A stretch of 29,605 nucleotides of DNA, from assembly GCA_002439755.1 (NCBI GenBank), contig DJPH01000053.1, positions 1 through 29,605 of the forward strand. Direction: 5' to 3'. Under the pieces are notes generated by a model. It searched no databases. It saw only the letters and a program-made list of their open reading frames with translations, and was not told the DNA's origin. The position numbers and the translations under genes were made by a program. Shown in pieces: positions 8,251 through 15,770 of the stretch. How positions within the stretch are numbered: the stretch's first letter is position 1; every line of letters starts with the position of its first letter. The stretch is from Prevotellaceae bacterium UBA6417. GTDB lineage: Bacteria; Bacteroidota; Bacteroidia; Bacteroidales; Bacteroidaceae.

Positions 8251-9303
8251 TCAAATAGGTATGTCGGTGCGGATGTCTTCCCACTCGTCCACTTTCGGAG
8301 AAAATCCCCCTTCGCCTCCTCCGGGGCCGGGTGGTGTCGGTGGTGGGTCGATGACGATTTCCTTATCGAGGATAATCCATTGGTTTTCGCGCACCATCGG
8401 TGTCTCAAACAGGTCGGTGATGTTGATGGTCTCTACCTGTGAGCGTCCGTCGGTGGTGACAAACTCAAAGGTGAGGGTGAGCAGTGTATTTTCCTTGGGC
8501 AGCTTGCCGAAAGTGTTGAATGTGGTATAGATATAGGCCGTATTGACGGAGTCGGCCGCCCTGTAGTTGTCCATTTCCATATAGAGCCTCACGGAGTCGG
8601 TCTCGACCATCGACCGTGTGGCCAATACCGACGAGCCCGCCATGCCCGAGAGGAGCGCCGTGGCCGTGCTCACGTAGCGGATGCCTTTGACGCGCACCTG
8701 CATGTAATAGGCCTTGACGAGTGTGGTTGCCTTGAAAAAACTTCCGTCGTGCCCGCGCAGCGTGTCGATGTTGTGAGTGTAGGGAATATCTACCTGCCGG
8801 TGTGCAGCCACAAACAGGTGGTCGGGCATGTAGGCAATCTTGCTTCCCGAAAAGGCCCTTACCGATTGCGGTATGCGCGCGTAGAGCTGCGACTGTATGG
8901 GGTTGGTATAGGCCGTGGCCGTGTTGTAGTTGTAATTGTCGCGTATGTTGGTCGTTTCCGTCCCTATGTTGTATACCATAAGGTCGTAGCTGCCGGCATC
9001 GGCAATGATATATCCGTCAAGATAATAGCCCAACGAGTCGCGTCCCGAGTGCTGCAGATAGGATTCTGCGGTCTGTGCTCCGCTTTGGCGGTCGTTAAGG
9101 GTGACGCGCACCACCTGCGGCAATTTGAATTCGGGGCGTGCGAGCGTGTCGTTATAGAACCGGCAGGTGGTATTCCTGATACTGTCGTCGATATAGATGC
9201 GGATGTAGTGGGTGTTGCCCATTTCCTCCAACGGACGGTGGATACAGGCCGTGAACATCAAGGCCGAAGCAATGGCGGCAAGCGCGGCAGTCAGCACTTT
9301 CAT
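8251..9303 (-). CDS. DUF5119 / Mfa2-FimB-like fimbrial anchor lipoprotein
   Basis: The start at 9303 gives a 350-aa lipoprotein: MKVLTAALAAIASALMFTAC, lipobox FTAC (Cys20). The ATG overlaps the stop of the DUF3575 gene as ATGA (4-nt overlap), so translation is probably coupled; an in-frame start further upstream at 9582 lies wholly inside the DUF3575 coding region. YDLMVYNIGTE, FVAAHRQVDIPY and a proline/glycine-rich tail ending in VDEWEDIRTDIPI match DUF5119 proteins that sit next to DUF3575 in Bacteroides fimbrial loci. Unlike the shaft subunits, its Cys is followed by IHRPLEE, not an immediate acidic cluster, and it has no TR[A/S] cleavage site, as expected for a protein that stays lipid-anchored and caps assembly. 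Confidence 0.8.
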   Translation of the reverse strand: MKVLTAALAAIASALMFTACIHRPLEEMGNTHYIRIYIDDSIRNTTCRFYNDTLARPEFKLPQVVRVTLNDRQSGAQTAESYLQHSGRDSLGYYLDGYIIADAGSYDLMVYNIGTETTNIRDNYNYNTATAYTNPIQSQLYARIPQSVRAFSGSKIAYMPDHLFVAAHRQVDIPYTHNIDTLRGHDGSFFKATTLVKAYYMQVRVKGIRYVSTATALLSGMAGSSVLATRSMVETDSVRLYMEMDNYRAADSVNTAYIYTTFNTFGKLPKENTLLTLTFEFVTTDGRSQVETINITDLFETPMVRENQWIILDKEIVIDPPPTPPGPGGGEGGFSPKVDEWEDIRTDIPI

Positions 9304-10622
9304 AGGTTGCCTCCTTTCGTTGTCCAATAGCGTTTGACAATGGGCAGTACCAGCGAAATTTCGAGTTTGGTAGGGCCAAAATAGTGCCATGTTCCCGTTT
9401 TGTCGGGGTTGCGCAACAGGATACCGTAATCGTCGGTCGGCGTATAGTTGCGGTAGGGAATGGAGGCGTAGCCCAGCGAGATGCCGAATTCCAGGTTGAG
9501 CCGTCGCCCTATCGGCCTGGAAAAACCGTAGGAGAGGCCGGTGCTCCAGAATTCGCCCTGATAGCATATCTTGCGCTTCCATTCAAAGTCCCATTTGCCG
9601 CCCATGCCATAGACGCCTATATAGTGTCCCATGAGTTTGTCGCGGCGCAGGTGTCGGCCGTAAGGTTCGCGCGGCATGGGGCGAAACCACCAGCGCGCTT
9701 CGCCGCCTATGGAAAGAAAGCGGTTGCAGTATTCGTTGCGTCCTTTTCCCCAGCGAAACCACGGACATTGGTGCATGTAGACCAGCGAGAGGCGGTCTTT
9801 ATAGACGGGCACCTCGACGGCAAAGTTGATCCACGTCACGGCATCATAAAGCAGGTTGGTCTTGAGGGACAGGATGGTTTTCGTGTCGCTCGTGCGCTCA
9901 ATGACGGTGGTTGTGTCGGCCGTCTCTTCCTGCGGTGTGGGCAGAGGCAGCGTGTCTATGGGCAGTGGCTTGATGGTGTCTGCAGGAACGGCGGGTTGGG
10001 GCAGGGCTTGTTTCACGGTGTCCTTCCTGAAGTGCCATACATAGGTCCATGTGGCGTAGCGCAGGTGTGGCATGATGTGCGTGCGCAGATACTGCCATGT
10101 GCGTCCGCCATCGAGCGCCTTGAGACGCGCTTTCTTTTGTCCGTCACCGACAGGGCTTTCCAAAATGCCTATTACGCGGTTGCGGTCGCGTCGGTGGTAA
10201 CGGCTTTTGACTTCACGGAGCAGTCCTTCCCAGTTTTCGGCCGTTGGGCTTATATATATAGGTATGTCGTTCTGACGCGCATTGTCGAAAATATGTTCCA
10301 GAATGTATTTTCGTGCCGTTTCGCCGCGACCTGCCGAAAGCCGCTTGTTAAAGGCATAGGTTCCTTCGGGCGAGGCATACGAAAAGATGACGAGGCTGTC
10401 TATATGGAGTGTGTCGGCGCAAAACCTGCGTATGCGTTCAAGGTTTTCACTGTTGTCCATATAGTTTTCACGGATGTCAATTTTGCTGACGGGATAGTAA
10501 ATGCGGAAGCTGTCTTTCCTGACACTGTCGGGAATCATTGCCGGAATGCCTGTGTCTGCCTGTGCCTTTTCGGGCAAAAGCGCTAAACACGTCAACAGAA
10601 ACACAAATATGGCTTTTAGCAT
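9300..10622 (-). CDS. OmpA-like/DUF3575 outer-membrane protein of the fimbrial operon
   Basis: A 440-aa protein and the first gene of the operon. The signal peptide is MLKAIFVFLLTCLALLPEKAQA. Residues of roughly 40-190 contain an OmpA-like peptidoglycan-binding pattern (IDSLVIFSYASPEGTYAFNKRLSAGR...). A low-complexity Pro/Thr linker follows. The C-terminal half (from TKTILSLKTNLLYDAVTWINFAVEVPVYKDRLSL) is a DUF3575 beta-barrel-like domain with WWFRPM, GVYGMGGKWDFEW and LEFGISLGYA segments. DUF3575 proteins regularly precede Mfa2/fimbrillin genes and may anchor or organise the pilus at the outer membrane and cell wall; the precise role is not established. Confidence 0.83.
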   Translation of the reverse strand: MLKAIFVFLLTCLALLPEKAQADTGIPAMIPDSVRKDSFRIYYPVSKIDIRENYMDNSENLERIRRFCADTLHIDSLVIFSYASPEGTYAFNKRLSAGRGETARKYILEHIFDNARQNDIPIYISPTAENWEGLLREVKSRYHRRDRNRVIGILESPVGDGQKKARLKALDGGRTWQYLRTHIMPHLRYATWTYVWHFRKDTVKQALPQPAVPADTIKPLPIDTLPLPTPQEETADTTTVIERTSDTKTILSLKTNLLYDAVTWINFAVEVPVYKDRLSLVYMHQCPWFRWGKGRNEYCNRFLSIGGEARWWFRPMPREPYGRHLRRDKLMGHYIGVYGMGGKWDFEWKRKICYQGEFWSTGLSYGFSRPIGRRLNLEFGISLGYASIPYRNYTPTDDYGILLRNPDKTGTWHYFGPTKLEISLVLPIVKRYWTTKGGNL

Positions 10623-10716
10623 GGCTATATCCGCAAATATTCGGGGAATACTCCTAAAATGTTCCCTTTGTTAAAATAGTTGTTTGGTTAAATGAAATGT
10701 TTTCTTAATCCCGCTG

Positions 10717-10753
10717 CAAAAGTAAATGTAAAGGCTGAAATTTACCCCCCCCC
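10717..10753 (-). promoter_or_regulatory. Promoter candidate of the fimbrial operon with a G9 tract in the -33 position
   Basis: On the minus strand TACTTTTG (10717-10724) is an exact TAnnTTTG -7 box, about 95 nt upstream of the first gene's start. The -33 element should lie about 19-21 nt further up, exactly where nine consecutive Gs (C9 on the plus strand, 10745-10753) sit. No normal TTTG is seen there. Confidence 0.45.
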
Positions 10754-10930
10754 GATAGTTAAAATAAGCAAACATCAAAGTTCTTCCGCCTTCATAAGCG
10801 TGTTTGAAGCGGCAAGGCGCGATTTTGCCATCTGCCATGCCTTATTTTGGAAAATTGCGCCGGGGAGACGAGCGATGGGCTCAGCCGCCGAAAACGTGGG
10901 CAGGGATTTTAAAGGGCGGGGCGGCAAATG

Positions 10931-10946
10931 AAAAATGGAAGGCCGG
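10931..10946 (+). repeat. 16-bp direct repeat, left copy
   Basis: AAAAATGGAAGGCCGG recurs exactly at 11950-11965. The two copies bracket the toxin-antitoxin module. Confidence 0.6.
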
Positions 10947-11006
10947 CTTTCCGCCCTGCTAAATAGCGGCTTTTTTGCTGCTCGTTATAAGGCTTGTTTT
11001 CTGTGG

Positions 11007-11032
11007 TTATTCCGATGTCCCAATCGGAATAA
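11007..11032. repeat. Perfect 10-bp inverted repeat
   Basis: TTATTCCGAT, a 6-nt spacer GTCCCA, then ATCGGAATAA. With a one-base bulge the pairing extends by a GGT/ACC outer stem. No U-tract follows on either strand, so it looks more like a protein-binding site or an RNA hairpin than an intrinsic terminator. Confidence 0.6.
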
Positions 11033-11094
11033 ACCTTTCCATATATCTTTGAAAAGCAATAATAATATTTTTGAGCTGTTCTTGTATTGTGAAG

Positions 11095-11137
11095 CATAAA
11101 AGCCTTCGCGTTGCATGGATACGTGATGGCTTTTATG
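11095..11137 (-). terminator. Probable terminator of the toxin-antitoxin operon
   Basis: CATAAAAGCC (11095-11104) and GGCTTTTATG (11128-11137) form a perfect 10-bp stem around a 23-nt loop, starting 20 nt after the antitoxin stop. The A-run on the 5' arm and T-run on the 3' arm suit an intrinsic terminator on the minus strand; the long loop lowers confidence. Confidence 0.5.
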
Positions 11138-11157
11138 TTTTTATGCCGGCTGGTGTA

Positions 11158-11469
11158 TCAGCTGATCGGTGTAATAAGTCCTACGCTGCAACCGAGGGCG
11201 GCAGCTATGCGGTAGAAGGTGGAAACTTTCGGTTCTATCTGTCCGCTTTCGATGCGCGTTATATAGGCGCGGTCTGTGCCTAACCTCCGCGCTAATTCAG
11301 CTTTGCTGATCTTGGCTCTCTTTCGTGCTTCCTCAATTATCGCACCCGTATAGAATGTATAGGCGCGTTCTTCCGCTTCGGTCCGTTCCGGTGTTCCTTC
11401 CTTGCCAAAGCGTTCATCTATCAATGCATCAATGTCGTAGATATCCTTTTTGATCTCTTTTGCTTGCAT
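11158..11469 (-). CDS. XRE-family antitoxin (HigA-like)
   Basis: A 103-aa protein with a C-terminal Cro/C1-type helix-turn-helix at residues about 54-93 (KISKAELARRLGTDRAYITRIESGQ, then RIAAALG). The N-terminal 45 residues are acidic and helical, and would be the toxin-binding part. It follows the toxin gene with a 41-nt overlap, the toxin-first order of HigBA-type modules. As in that family, it probably neutralises the mRNA-cleaving toxin and represses its own promoter through the inverted repeat at 11820-11839. The protein itself is intact. Confidence 0.85.
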   Translation of the reverse strand: MQAKEIKKDIYDIDALIDERFGKEGTPERTEAEERAYTFYTGAIIEEARKRAKISKAELARRLGTDRAYITRIESGQIEPKVSTFYRIAAALGCSVGLITPIS

Positions 11470-11783
11470 AGTATTCTTCTTTTAGTTTTAATGCCTTCTT
11501 TATCTCGTTCGCCGGTGTCTTCTGTGTCTTCTTTTGAAAGCCGTTGAATAGTACTACAATCTTGTTGCCATCAAATATGAAGAAAATGCGGTATATGTTG
11601 CTGCTGTACCCTATCCGTACTTCAAAAAGCCCGTCGCGTATTGCCTTTATAAACGTTGTCGGCAGGCGGTCTTGTGTGCGTAGCAGCATCAGAACGTACA
11701 ATACCTTATCTTGTGTTCCCTTGTCAAGCCCGGCAAAAAAAGGTGTTGAAGTAATCCTTGTATGCTATTATTTTCCTTTTCAT
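11429..11783 (-). pseudogene. RelE/HigB-like toxin gene, frameshifted in a T7 run
   Basis: The frame starting at ATG 11783 reads MKRKIIAYKDYFNTFF and then hits TGA after a run of seven Ts (11735-11741). Removing one T continues it as AGLDKGTQDKVLYVLMLLRT... to the stop at 11429, giving an uninterrupted protein of 117 aa, the usual size of this Gp49/HigB-like family. The body carries the family core LFEVRIGYSSNIYRIFFIF...IVVLFNGFQKKTQKTP. Members cleave mRNA at the ribosome. A start at TTG 11701 would yield a 90-aa piece lacking the first helix. The single-base shift could be a loss of function, a phase-variable state, slippage rescue or a sequencing error. Confidence 0.85.
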
Positions 11784-11806
11784 CGGTTTTGTTCTTTTGA
11801 CGCAGG

Positions 11807-11839
11807 CAAAGGTACCAAATGTTGTAATGCTATACAACA
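11807..11839 (-). promoter_or_regulatory. Promoter and operator of the toxin-antitoxin module
   Basis: On the minus strand TACCTTTG (11807-11814) is an exact -7 box, 23 nt before the toxin ATG. A perfect inverted repeat TGTTGTA-N6-TACAACA occupies 11820-11839, over the spacer and the -33 area. The placement fits autorepression by the XRE antitoxin. Confidence 0.62.
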
Positions 11840-11949
11840 AAATGGCCGATTATTTTAGTCTGAATAGTTATGTTTAGGCATGTTTGTTCCTTTTTATCGT
11901 GCTATTTTGCGTCCATGCGGTTATGCTTGGTGCTTTTGTCACGCTTTTA

Positions 11950-11965
11950 AAAAATGGAAGGCCGG
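11950..11965 (+). repeat. 16-bp direct repeat, right copy
   Basis: Exact copy of 10931-10946 (AAAAATGGAAGGCCGG), located just before the uvrD promoter. Confidence 0.6.
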
Positions 11966-11968
11966 GTG

Positions 11969-12001
11969 TTGGCGGCATATGGGTTTAAATGCGTATTTTT
12001 G
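11969..12001 (+). promoter_or_regulatory. Promoter of the uvrD-rlmD operon
   Basis: TATTTTTG (11994-12001) matches TAnnTTTG exactly. A TTGG core at 11969-11972 lies 21 nt upstream as a -33 candidate. This places the transcript start near 12007 and rules out translation starts further upstream. Confidence 0.6.
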
Positions 12002-12026
12002 CAGCCATAAGAAAAAGAATAGGGGT

Positions 12027-14315
12027 GTGAAAGTGGATTTCGAAAGTGAGTTGAACGAGTCGCAGCTCCGTGCGGTGGAATATTGCGAGGGGCCTTCGCT
12101 GGTGATAGCCGGCGCTGGCTCGGGCAAGACGCGCGTATTGACCTATAAGATTGCCTATCTGATGCAGGAAAAGGGGCTGGCGCCATGGAGCATCCTGGCT
12201 TTGACGTTTACCAACAAGGCTGCCCGCGAAATGAAGGAGCGCATAGCCGGACTGGTGGGCGAGGCCAAGGCCTCTGCATTGTGGATGGGCACGTTTCACT
12301 CGCTGTTCAGCCGCATGCTGCGCCGGGAGGCGGCTTTGACGGGCTTCACGCCTAATTTTACCATCTATCAGCCGGCCGACTCGAAGAGCCTGGTCAAGGA
12401 AATGGTCAAGGAGATGCACTTAGACGATAAAGTCTATAAACCAGCCTCGGTGTGCGCCCGCATCTCGGAGGCCAAGAATGCCCTGGTGATGCCCGAGGCC
12501 TATGCCGGCGACCCTTCGACCTATAAGCGCGACGCGGAGGCCGGACTGCCCATGACGGGCACTCTCTATAAGGAGTATGCCCGGCGCATGAGGCGCGCCA
12601 ACGCCATGGATTTCGATGATTTGCTGCTCAATACCTATCTGCTCTTTGTGAACCACCCCGAGACGTGCCGCAAATATGCCGAAAGGTTTTCGTATATCCT
12701 GGTGGATGAATATCAGGACACCAACTTTGCCCAGTTTCGCATATTGCAGTTGCTGGCGCAGGCCACCGGGCGCATCTGCGTGGTGGGCGACGATGCACAG
12801 AGCATCTACAGTTTTCGTGGAGCAAGGATCGACAACATATTGCAGTTTACCGACCTCTACAAGGGGGCGCGGCTCTTCAAGCTGGAACAGAACTACCGCT
12901 CCACGCAAACCATCGTTGAGGCGGCCAACAGCTTGATTTCGTATAACAAACGGCAGATCAGGAAGCAGGTGTTCAGCAAAAACGATGAGGGCAGTCCGCT
13001 GTTGCTCAACATTGCCTACAGTGATGTGGAAGAGGGCGAGATAGTGTGCAACCGCATCGTGCGGCTGCACCGCGATGAGGGAGTGCCCTACGGGCAGATG
13101 GCCGTGCTCTATCGCACCAACGCCCAAAGCCGCATTTTCGAGGAAGGCCTGCGAGGGCGCTCGGTGCCTTATCGCATCTATGGCGGGCAGTCGTTTTATG
13201 ACCAGAAGGAGATTCGCGACGTGCTGGCCTATTTTCGTCTCGCGGTCAACCCGAACGACGAGGAGGCGCTGAAACGCATCATCAATGTGCCCAAGCGCGG
13301 CATCGGCACTACCACCGTGGGACGGATTATACAGTGTGCCCATGAAAACGGGTGGGGCATAGGTGACGTTGTGGCCGATGCCCGGAAATATGTGCCCTCG
13401 CTGAGCGCTGCCACGCTGAAGAAGATTGAAGGGTTTCACCACATGATGGCGGGCTTCACGGAGAGCCTTGCCAAGGATGACGCCTATACGCTGGGCGAGA
13501 GGATTCTGAAAGAAAGCGGCATCTGGCGCGAGGCTTATCGGCAGAACGATGCCGAGAGTCGGGAGGTGCAAAACAATCTGTCAGAGCTGCTCAACGGCAT
13601 CAATACGTTTGTGGAGATGCAGCGCGAGAGCGGTGAGGAGAGCCGCCTGTTGCTGACCGACTATCTGAGCGAAGTGTCGCTGCTTTCTGACCAGGACAGC
13701 GACGACGGCGACGCTGACGACCGTGTGACGCTGATGACCGTCCATGCCGCCAAGGGATTGGAATTTGATGCCGTGTTTGTGGTGGGAATGGAGGAAAACC
13801 TTTTTCCGAACGCCATGAGCATGCATTCGGAACGCCAGTTGGAGGAAGAGCGCAGGCTGTTTTATGTGGCCCTTACGCGTGCCCGGCGATATTGCTGCCT
13901 GAGTGCGTCGAAGTCGAGGTTCAAATATGGCAAGATGGAGTTTTGCGAACCCAGTTCGTTCCTTTACGAGATAGATCGCCGCTATCTGCGGATGGAAAGC
14001 GGTCGCTCCACGGCCCGCCGTGACGACGAGCGCGAGGCGCAACCCACCGCGAGCGGAGCCGCCATAGGGGTGCAACGCCGCTTGAAGCCCGTAGGTCGGG
14101 CCGAAGCAACGGCCGGTGACGAACAGCACGAGCAGGCGATGGTTGACGGCCGCCTATTGCGCGTGGGCGACAGGGTGGAACACGAACGCTTCGGGCAAGG
14201 CACCATTGCCGCCCTGGAAGGCGAAGAGGGCAACATGAAAGCATTGATTGATTTTGATAACAGCGGCAAAAAGAAGCTGTTGCTGAAATATGCGAAAGTA
14301 AAGGTTATAAAATAA
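12027..14315 (+). CDS. uvrD: UvrD/PcrA-type ATP-dependent DNA helicase
   Basis: A superfamily 1A 3'-5' DNA helicase acting in nucleotide excision repair and replication-fork maintenance. Starting at GTG 12027 gives 762 aa; the frame is open to 11880, but that part precedes the promoter and encodes no family sequence. Walker A is GAGSGKT (residues 29-35), motif II VDEYQD (Asp227-Glu228), motif III GDDAQSIYSFRGA (about 254), motif V TVHAAKGLEFD (about 571) and motif VI YVALTRAR (about 610). The C-terminus (RVGDRVEHERFGQGTIAALEG...) is the tudor-like domain that contacts RNA polymerase in PcrA/UvrD. AGGGG (12021-12025) lies immediately before the GTG. rlmD follows after 18 nt, so the two are likely co-transcribed. 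Intact and full length. Confidence 0.95.
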   Translation: MKVDFESELNESQLRAVEYCEGPSLVIAGAGSGKTRVLTYKIAYLMQEKGLAPWSILALTFTNKAAREMKERIAGLVGEAKASALWMGTFHSLFSRMLRREAALTGFTPNFTIYQPADSKSLVKEMVKEMHLDDKVYKPASVCARISEAKNALVMPEAYAGDPSTYKRDAEAGLPMTGTLYKEYARRMRRANAMDFDDLLLNTYLLFVNHPETCRKYAERFSYILVDEYQDTNFAQFRILQLLAQATGRICVVGDDAQSIYSFRGARIDNILQFTDLYKGARLFKLEQNYRSTQTIVEAANSLISYNKRQIRKQVFSKNDEGSPLLLNIAYSDVEEGEIVCNRIVRLHRDEGVPYGQMAVLYRTNAQSRIFEEGLRGRSVPYRIYGGQSFYDQKEIRDVLAYFRLAVNPNDEEALKRIINVPKRGIGTTTVGRIIQCAHENGWGIGDVVADARKYVPSLSAATLKKIEGFHHMMAGFTESLAKDDAYTLGERILKESGIWREAYRQNDAESREVQNNLSELLNGINTFVEMQRESGEESRLLLTDYLSEVSLLSDQDSDDGDADDRVTLMTVHAAKGLEFDAVFVVGMEENLFPNAMSMHSERQLEEERRLFYVALTRARRYCCLSASKSRFKYGKMEFCEPSSFLYEIDRRYLRMESGRSTARRDDEREAQPTASGAAIGVQRRLKPVGRAEATAGDEQHEQAMVDGRLLRVGDRVEHERFGQGTIAALEGEEGNMKALIDFDNSGKKKLLLKYAKVKVIK

Positions 14316-14333
14316 TCAGGAATCAGGAAAAAC

Positions 14334-15770
14334 ATGAGAAAGAAAAAACCGCTGCCTATATTGGAAAACGTCGAAATAACCGGTTTTGCCGCCGAAGGAA
14401 AAGCCGTGGCCCGTGTCAACGACATGGTGGTGTTTGTGCCCTATGCCGCACCGGGCGATGTGGTGGACCTGCAGGTGGTGCGCAAGAAACACAGCTATTG
14501 CGAGGCAAAAATTATCGGATTCCATCGCTATTCCGACGAACGGGTAACTCCGATGTGCCCGCATTTCGGGGTGTGCGGCGGATGCAAATGGCAACATTTG
14601 CGCTATGACCGCCAAACGGCCTATAAGCAGCAGCAGGTGGCAGACACCCTGAAACGCATAGGGCGGATTGAACTGCCAGAGATAACACCCATCGTGGGAG
14701 CCGAAAAGACGGAATATTATCGCAACAAAATAGAATTCAGCTTCAGCAACAAACGTTGGCTGACACAGGACGAGGTGGATCGGGAGGTGAAGTATGACCA
14801 GATGAACGGTGTGGGATTTCACATACCCGGAGCGTTCGACAAGGTGCTCGACATTGAGGACTGCCATTTGATGGAGCCGTTTCAGAACAAGGTGCGCAAC
14901 GGGGTGCGCGCCTTTGCGCTGCAAAACGGAATGGCGTTTTTTGACCTGCGGCTTCAAAGGGGCGTATTGCGCGACATGATGTTTCGCACGTCCAATTCGG
15001 GCGAGAAAATGTTGGTGTTCCAGTTTTATATGACATCGGCTCACGAGCGCGAACAAAGCAGGATGGTGATGGATTATGTGGACCGCACTTTTCCGGAAAT
15101 CACAACCATAGTGTGGGTGAACAATCTCAAATGCAATGACACGCTTCAGGATTTGCCGCTGAACATCTACAAGGGCAGCGGTTATGTATATGAACTGATG
15201 GAAAACCTAAAGTTTAAGGTGGGGCCGAAAAGCTTTTACCAGACCAACAACGACCAGGCCTACGAACTTTACAAGATAGTGCGCAGCTATTGCGGCCTTA
15301 CGGGCAACGAACTGGTGTATGACCTGTATACCGGTACGGGAACGATTGCCAACTTTGTGGCAGCAGGGGCGCGGCGCGTCATAGGCATCGAATATGTGCC
15401 CGATGCCATTGAAGACGCCAAGGTGAACGCGCGCATCAACGGCATAGATAACGCCGAATTTATAGCTGGAGATATGAAAGATGTTCTCGATGAAGCGTTT
15501 ATCAATGCCAACGGTCGCCCTGATGTGATCATTACCGATCCGCCCCGTGCCGGCATGCATCCCGATGTGGTCGAGACCATACTTTATGCCGCCCCCAAAA
15601 GAATAGTCTATGTGAGTTGCAATCCGGCCACCCAGGCACGCGACCTGGCGGCATTGGACAAGGATTATGAAGTGAAGGCCTATTGTCCGGTGGATATGTT
15701 TCCGCATACGCAGCATGTCGAAAACGTGGTGATGATGGAGGCTCGCAACCATGACGCCGCTCAGCTATAG
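14334..15770 (+). CDS. rlmD: 23S rRNA (uracil-5-)-methyltransferase RlmD/RumA family
   Basis: A 478-aa SAM-dependent m5U methyltransferase. The N-terminal TRAM domain (residues about 8-65) is followed by the iron-sulfur ligands Cys75, Cys81 and Cys84 (CPHFGVCGGC) with the fourth at Cys177 (DCHLME), as in E. coli RumA. The C-terminal Rossmann domain holds the SAM motif VYDLYTGTGTIANF, the DPPRAG motif and the catalytic nucleophile Cys429 in VSCNPAT. It modifies a 23S rRNA uridine (U1939 in E. coli); the family also contains RlmCD and tRNA enzymes, so the exact target is inferred. It lies 18 nt after uvrD and overlaps the next gene by 20 nt. Confidence 0.92.
   Translation: MRKKKPLPILENVEITGFAAEGKAVARVNDMVVFVPYAAPGDVVDLQVVRKKHSYCEAKIIGFHRYSDERVTPMCPHFGVCGGCKWQHLRYDRQTAYKQQQVADTLKRIGRIELPEITPIVGAEKTEYYRNKIEFSFSNKRWLTQDEVDREVKYDQMNGVGFHIPGAFDKVLDIEDCHLMEPFQNKVRNGVRAFALQNGMAFFDLRLQRGVLRDMMFRTSNSGEKMLVFQFYMTSAHEREQSRMVMDYVDRTFPEITTIVWVNNLKCNDTLQDLPLNIYKGSGYVYELMENLKFKVGPKSFYQTNNDQAYELYKIVRSYCGLTGNELVYDLYTGTGTIANFVAAGARRVIGIEYVPDAIEDAKVNARINGIDNAEFIAGDMKDVLDEAFINANGRPDVIITDPPRAGMHPDVVETILYAAPKRIVYVSCNPATQARDLAALDKDYEVKAYCPVDMFPHTQHVENVVMMEARNHDAAQL

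Larger units (their letters stand above)
10623..11157. other. Intergenic region between the toxin-antitoxin module and the fimbrial operon
   Basis: A 535-nt stretch without a convincing gene. It contains the fimbrial promoter candidate with a C9 run (10717-10753), one copy of a 16-bp direct repeat (10931-10946), a perfect 10-bp inverted repeat (11007-11032) and the probable antitoxin terminator (11095-11137). A 79-codon plus-strand frame (10692-10931) would run through the promoter and has no family resemblance. Confidence 0.6.

Noticed and set aside
8251..9582. 443-codon version of the DUF5119 protein
   Set aside because: The extra N-terminus lies inside the DUF3575 coding region in another frame; the start at 9303 gives a proper lipoprotein signal and an ATGA overlap.
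9384..10586. Long antisense frame of 400 codons opposite the DUF3575 gene
   Set aside because: It is a shadow of the GC-rich coding strand; the opposite strand has a signal peptide, domains and operon context.
10700..10800. Invertible promoter for the fimbrial operon
   Set aside because: No inverted repeats flanking the promoter and no nearby invertase gene were seen; the homopolymer tract is the better candidate for switching.
10692..10931. Plus-strand 79-codon frame
   Set aside because: It crosses the fimbrial promoter and its C/G run, has low-complexity composition and resembles no family.
11880..12026. N-terminal extension of UvrD
   Set aside because: It precedes an exact -7 box (11994-12001) and encodes no sequence typical of the family.
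12420..13571. Long antisense frame of 383 codons opposite uvrD
   Set aside because: It is a shadow frame; uvrD has all helicase motifs in order.
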